Shown one piece after another: positions 6,489 to 9,016 of a stretch of 9,016 nucleotides of DNA. The DNA is from Proteobacteria bacterium UBA6492 (GTDB lineage: Bacteria; Pseudomonadota; Gammaproteobacteria; UBA6429; Thiohalophilaceae). The DNA is taken from NCBI GenBank assembly GCA_002436485.1, contig DJMK01000034.1:662-9677 (forward strand). Reading direction: 5' to 3'. The notes below the pieces were generated by a model. It did no database searches, was not told the origin of the DNA, and saw only the letters and a list, made by a program, of their open reading frames with translations. A program made the translations under genes and the position numbers. The stretch's first letter is position 1. Every line of letters begins with the position of its first letter.

Positions 6489-7703
6489 TTAATGGGCAGC
6501 CCATTCAATGCTGTTCAGGTCGATGCCTTCTTTATACATCTCCCACAGCGGCGACAACTCACGTAATTTGCCAATATTTTTGCGTATATCTTCGATCGCA
6601 AAGTCCACTTCTTCTTCCGTGGTAAAACGACCGAACGAAAAACGGATTGAACTGTGTGCCAGCTCATCGGAACGTCCCAGTGCGCGCAGTACATAAGAAG
6701 GTTCCAGTGATGCCGAGGTACAGGCAGAACCGGAAGATACCGCCAGGTCCTTCAGCGCCATGATCAGGGATTCACCCTCGACATAGTTAAAACTGACATT
6801 CAGGTTGTGGGGGACACGTTGCTCCATGTCACCATTGATATAGATTTCTTCAATCGATTCCAACCCCTTGATAAGGCGATCGCGCAACATACGAATCCGC
6901 TCGTTATCGGCGGCCATTTCTTCTTTCGCCAGGCGAAAAGCTTCGCCAAGACCAACTAGCTGATGTGTTGCCAGGGTGCCGGAACGCATGCCACGCTCAT
7001 GACCACCACCATGCATCTGTGCTTCGATACGTACGCGTGGTTTGCGGCGAACGTAAAGTGCACCCACACCTTTGGGACCATAAATCTTGTGTGCCGAGAA
7101 GGACATCAGATCGACTTTCATGTCCTGCAGATCGATTGGCACCTTGCCAGCACTTTGTGCAGCGTCTACGTGAAACAAGATTTTGTGCTCGCGTGTAATT
7201 TCACCGATGGCCTTGATATCCTGAATGACACCAATCTCGTTATTCACATGCATGATGGAAACCAGAATCGTATCCGGACGGATGGCTTCTTTCAGTTTTT
7301 CCAGGTCAACCAAGCCGTCTGCTTTTGGATCAAGGTAAGTCACCTCATATCCTTCGCGTTCGAGCTGTCGACAGGTATCGAGTACTGCCTTGTGCTCGGT
7401 TTTGCAGGTAATAATATGTTTACCGTTCTTGTGGTAAAAATGGGCTACACCCTTGATGGCAAGGTTGTCCGACTCTGTTGCCCCGGAGGTAAACACAATT
7501 TCCTTGGGGTCGGCATTCACCAGCGCAGCAACGTTGGCACGTGCTTCATCAATCAGTTTCTCTGCATCCCAACCATACTGGTGAGAACGTGAAGCGGGAT
7601 TACCAAAATTCCCTTCCAGGGTCAGGCAATCACACATTTTTTTAGCAACACGCGGATCAACCGGTGTTGTGGCAGAGTAGTCAAAGTAGATTGGTGTCTT
7701 CAT
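6489..7703 (-). CDS. iscS: Cysteine desulfurase IscS
   Basis: PLP enzyme that converts cysteine to alanine, loading a persulfide that supplies Fe-S assembly and tRNA thiolation. It has 404 residues, identical in length to E. coli IscS. Lys206 in SFSAHKIYGPKG is the PLP-binding lysine, His104 in KTEHKAVLDT stacks on the cofactor, and Cys328 in SSGSACTSASLEPS is the mobile-loop persulfide cysteine. The long active-site loop marks it as the group I (IscS/NifS) type rather than SufS. The C-terminal SPLWEMYKEGIDLNSIEWAAH is the IscU-docking tail. The E. coli HVDATQS segment reads HVDAAQS here, a mild change. The start at 7703 follows a 103-nt spacer after iscR and has GAGGAAGC immediately upstream. 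Confidence 0.98.
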   Translation of the reverse strand: MKTPIYFDYSATTPVDPRVAKKMCDCLTLEGNFGNPASRSHQYGWDAEKLIDEARANVAALVNADPKEIVFTSGATESDNLAIKGVAHFYHKNGKHIITCKTEHKAVLDTCRQLEREGYEVTYLDPKADGLVDLEKLKEAIRPDTILVSIMHVNNEIGVIQDIKAIGEITREHKILFHVDAAQSAGKVPIDLQDMKVDLMSFSAHKIYGPKGVGALYVRRKPRVRIEAQMHGGGHERGMRSGTLATHQLVGLGEAFRLAKEEMAADNERIRMLRDRLIKGLESIEEIYINGDMEQRVPHNLNVSFNYVEGESLIMALKDLAVSSGSACTSASLEPSYVLRALGRSDELAHSSIRFSFGRFTTEEEVDFAIEDIRKNIGKLRELSPLWEMYKEGIDLNSIEWAAH

Positions 7704-7806
7704 GCTTCCTCATCTATCTCCGTAACTTATTTCACCATAAGCCAACAAGCGTAGGACAGGTAAATTTATCACCTTTCACACACAGCACAGTTGGCGGGGC
7801 TGGTTA
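7704..7806 (-). promoter_or_regulatory. iscR-iscS intergenic spacer with two small inverted repeats
   Basis: This is the longest untranslated gap within the isc operon. On the minus strand it holds an imperfect 17-nt palindrome, AGGTGATAAATTTACCT (7758-7774), able to form a 6-bp stem with one G-U pair. It also holds CTTAT-N6-ATAAG (7726-7741), a 5-bp stem near the iscS ribosome site GAGGAAGC. In E. coli the matching spacer is where the RyhB small RNA pairs to separate iscR from iscSUA expression. I cannot show such pairing here, and both stems are weak, so any regulatory role is only a suggestion. Confidence 0.25.
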
Positions 7807-8292
7807 TCAGGAAACAGCGGCAGACTGTTTCAGGTCGTCGATATTAATGCTGTTCTTGTTGCGTTCCTGGCGAGCGGCCACTTCCAGAATTTCTTCGCGT
7901 TCAACAAGGTCACCCAGGCTGATTTCGCTAAGGAAGTTGTAAATACGTTCACTTAGCTCTGCCCATAGTTCATGGGTGAGGCACATGTCATCGTTCTGGC
8001 AGTTACCAAGGCCACCACAACGGGTCGTTTCGATGTTTTCATCAACCGCGGTGATAACATTCGCGACCGGAATTTCTTTGGGCGAACGGCTAAGACGATA
8101 TCCACCACCCGGTCCACGGGTACTGTCCACAAGACCCTGGCGACGCAGCTTGGCAAATAACTGCTCAAGATATGAAAGTGAAATCCCCTGCCGTGATGAG
8201 ATGTCAGCCAGAGTAATCGGGCCATCCTCGTAGTGCAGGGCCAGGTCCAGCATAGCTGTGACGGCGTAGCGTCCTTTAGTAGTCAGTCTCAT
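7807..8292 (-). CDS. iscR: Fe-S cluster-sensing Rrf2-family regulator IscR
   Basis: Encodes 161 residues, close to the 162 of E. coli. The N-terminus MRLTTKGRYAVTAMLDLALH begins a winged helix-turn-helix (about 1-75), with recognition-helix region ISLSYLEQLFAKLR and wing GPGGGYRLSR. The [2Fe-2S] ligands Cys92, Cys98, Cys104 and His107 are all present in RCGGLGNCQNDDMCLTHELW at E. coli numbering. The holo form represses the isc promoter, so synthesis falls when clusters are plentiful. The apo form can still act at type 2 sites. An operator matching the type 1 consensus lies just upstream. The start at 8292 has AGGA 7 nt upstream. The identical ligand set separates it from other Rrf2 proteins such as NsrR, whose cysteine spacing differs. 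Confidence 0.98.
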   Translation of the reverse strand: MRLTTKGRYAVTAMLDLALHYEDGPITLADISSRQGISLSYLEQLFAKLRRQGLVDSTRGPGGGYRLSRSPKEIPVANVITAVDENIETTRCGGLGNCQNDDMCLTHELWAELSERIYNFLSEISLGDLVEREEILEVAARQERNKNSINIDDLKQSAAVS

Positions 8293-8296
8293 TGCG

Positions 8297-8322
8297 ATAT
8301 CCTACGTAATTTAGTAATCTAT
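8297..8322 (-). promoter_or_regulatory. Degenerate palindrome over the iscR ribosome binding site
   Basis: On the minus strand this 26-nt stretch begins ATAGATTACT, continues AAATTAC and ends AGGATAT. It resembles the left half and the ATA/TAT ends of the IscR type 1 consensus. The right half fits only if one base is treated as an insertion. It lies downstream of the predicted transcription start and overlaps the AGGA ribosome site at 8300-8303. It could be a second, weaker IscR site, since E. coli has two, or simply AT-rich leader sequence. Confidence 0.25.
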
Positions 8323-8343
8323 GATTTACCGATAAGCGTGTGA

Positions 8344-8373
8344 ATCTTACTCTTACCTGACTGTTCTAGTCAA
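8344..8373 (-). promoter_or_regulatory. Predicted sigma70 promoter of the isc operon
   Basis: The -35 box TTGACT (8368-8373) matches TTGACA at five of six bases. After an 18-nt spacer comes TAAGAT (8344-8349), four of six against TATAAT. Transcription would start near 8337 and give an iscR leader of about 45 nt. It is the only convincing promoter in the 121-nt gap between cysE and iscR, and its -35 box lies inside the IscR operator. Confidence 0.75.
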
Positions 8374-8377
8374 GTAT
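8353..8377 (-). promoter_or_regulatory. IscR type 1 operator upstream of iscR
   Basis: The minus strand reads ATACTTGACT, then AGAAC, then AGTCAGGTAA. Compared with the E. coli type 1 consensus as I remember it (ATASYYGACT, RWWWY, AGTCRRSTAT) it matches 23 of 25 positions. The exceptions are a G in the central A/T triplet and the last base. It covers the -35 box and most of the spacer of the iscR promoter, the position expected for repression by holo-IscR. The match was counted by eye. Confidence 0.85.
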
Positions 8378-8413
8378 TTTCTTTCCGCAAGTTATTCGTC
8401 GAGATTTTCTAAC

Positions 8414-9016
8414 TTACTGTTTTTCTTTGGATTCTTGATCCAGAAGAGAATTTTCTGGTTCCTGGCTACTGATATTGCAGGGGCCAAGGTCGGGTAATTT
8501 GACCTCGTCCATCTCCATACCGAGCGTTTTGAGGGATTTGCACATGTTTTCCATCTGCTGGTCCATGGCATGTACGTGGTCCAACAGGGCTTCGATGGCA
8601 TTCGCTACCGGATCAGGCATATCCTGACTGGTTCCGTAGGCATCAAATCCGATTTTTTCTGCAAAGGCGGCTCGCTTGGCCTCATGGACATGCTTGTCAT
8701 TGCTGGCCCGCACAACACGACCCGGAATACCGACCACGGTAGCATCACTAGGTACATCCTTCACGACCACTGCATTCGAACCGACCCGTGAATTCTCACC
8801 CAGCTGTATCGGACCGAGCACCTTCGCGCCCGCCCCAACCACAACGTTATTGGCCAGTGTGGGATGTCGCTTGCCCTTGTCCCAGCTTGTACCACCCAGT
8901 GTGACACCGTGATAGAGAGTGCAGTCATCGCCGATCTCGGCGGTTTCGCCGATCACCACCCCCATACCATGGTCGATAAAAAAACGCCGGCCGATGGTGG
9001 CACCGGGATGGATTTC
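8414..9016 (-). CDS. cysE: Serine O-acetyltransferase, 5'-truncated
   Basis: Makes O-acetylserine from serine and acetyl-CoA, the first committed step of cysteine synthesis. The 5' end is outside the window. Two hundred codons are visible, entering in frame at 9016 with EIHPGATIGRRFFIDHGMG. This is the left-handed beta-helix (hexapeptide repeat) catalytic domain. The catalytic histidine is in IDHG, followed by VTLGGTSWDKGKRHP and the acetyl-CoA-binding GAGAKVLGPI. The acidic partner is Glu (EIHP) where E. coli CysE has Asp143, as in the shorter Bacillus-type (EpsC-like) enzymes. After the helix comes a tail of about 95 residues with the FAEKIGFDAYG and DMPDPVANAIEALLDH segments, a probable short coiled coil and a polar end. 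The tail resembles what I recall of the Pseudomonas enzyme encoded next to iscR. It ends 121 nt before iscR, so the cysteine source sits directly before the cysteine-consuming IscS operon. No clear terminator follows it. Confidence 0.95.
   Translation of the reverse strand, partial: EIHPGATIGRRFFIDHGMGVVIGETAEIGDDCTLYHGVTLGGTSWDKGKRHPTLANNVVVGAGAKVLGPIQLGENSRVGSNAVVVKDVPSDATVVGIPGRVVRASNDKHVHEAKRAAFAEKIGFDAYGTSQDMPDPVANAIEALLDHVHAMDQQMENMCKSLKTLGMEMDEVKLPDLGPCNISSQEPENSLLDQESKEKQ

Noticed and set aside
6963..7592. 209-residue open frame on the plus strand opposite iscS
   Set aside because: It lies entirely antisense to the strongly conserved iscS, has no recognisable domain and no good ribosome site. 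The frame is open because of iscS codon composition.
7807..8292. Alternative identity of the Rrf2 regulator as NsrR
   Set aside because: The Cys92/Cys98/Cys104/His107 set, the position at the head of the isc operon and the type 1 operator all indicate IscR.
8378..8413. Terminator after cysE
   Set aside because: No stem-loop with a T-run is visible between the cysE stop and the isc promoter, so I list none. Read-through from cysE into iscR remains possible.
1..9016. Mobile element, CRISPR array, tRNA/rRNA, or novel defence or metabolic system
   Set aside because: Nearly all of the window is covered by recognised core genes on one strand with short gaps. I saw no transposase, direct-repeat array, RNA gene fold or unexplained large open frame.

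Overview
The window holds one conserved block of housekeeping genes from a gammaproteobacterium, all on the minus strand. Read 5'->3' along that strand (descending coordinates) the order is cysE (5' end outside the window), iscR, iscS, iscU, iscA, hscB, hscA, fdx, iscX, ndk, rlmN, pilW/pilF and rodZ (3' end outside the window). From memory this is the order found in Pseudomonas and many other non-enteric Gammaproteobacteria. The protein sequences closely resemble their E. coli and Pseudomonas counterparts. GC content looks moderate by eye. The sequence alone does not settle the genus.

Region by region: 8414-9016 encodes serine acetyltransferase, which feeds cysteine synthesis. The 121-nt gap at 8293-8413 holds a well-formed sigma70-like promoter with an almost perfect IscR type 1 operator across its -35 region, so the isc operon should be repressed by its own [2Fe-2S] regulator. 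From 8292 down to 2687 lies the complete ISC Fe-S assembly operon. Its parts are the regulator IscR, the cysteine desulfurase IscS, the scaffold IscU, the A-type carrier IscA, the co-chaperone/chaperone pair HscB/HscA, the [2Fe-2S] ferredoxin Fdx and the small IscS-binding protein IscX. Every diagnostic cysteine, histidine and lysine I checked is in place. After a 165-nt gap with a terminator-like hairpin (2559-2580) come ndk, rlmN, pilW and the start of rodZ, packed with gaps or overlaps of a few bases.

The genes make functional sense together. CysE starts the route to cysteine, and IscS takes sulfur from cysteine. IscU, with HscA/HscB and Fdx, builds and passes on clusters. RlmN, just downstream, is a radical-SAM enzyme that needs a [4Fe-4S] cluster. 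Ndk, PilW and RodZ (nucleotide pools, type IV pilus secretin assembly, cell shape) look like conserved neighbours rather than partners.

I found no mobile element, CRISPR array, tRNA, rRNA, pseudogene or frameshift. I also found no sign of a previously undescribed system: this is ordinary core genome. The points worth a second look are regulatory (the IscR operator, a second degenerate palindrome at the iscR ribosome binding site, the iscX-ndk hairpin and the iscR-iscS spacer) plus some start-codon and family-type details.
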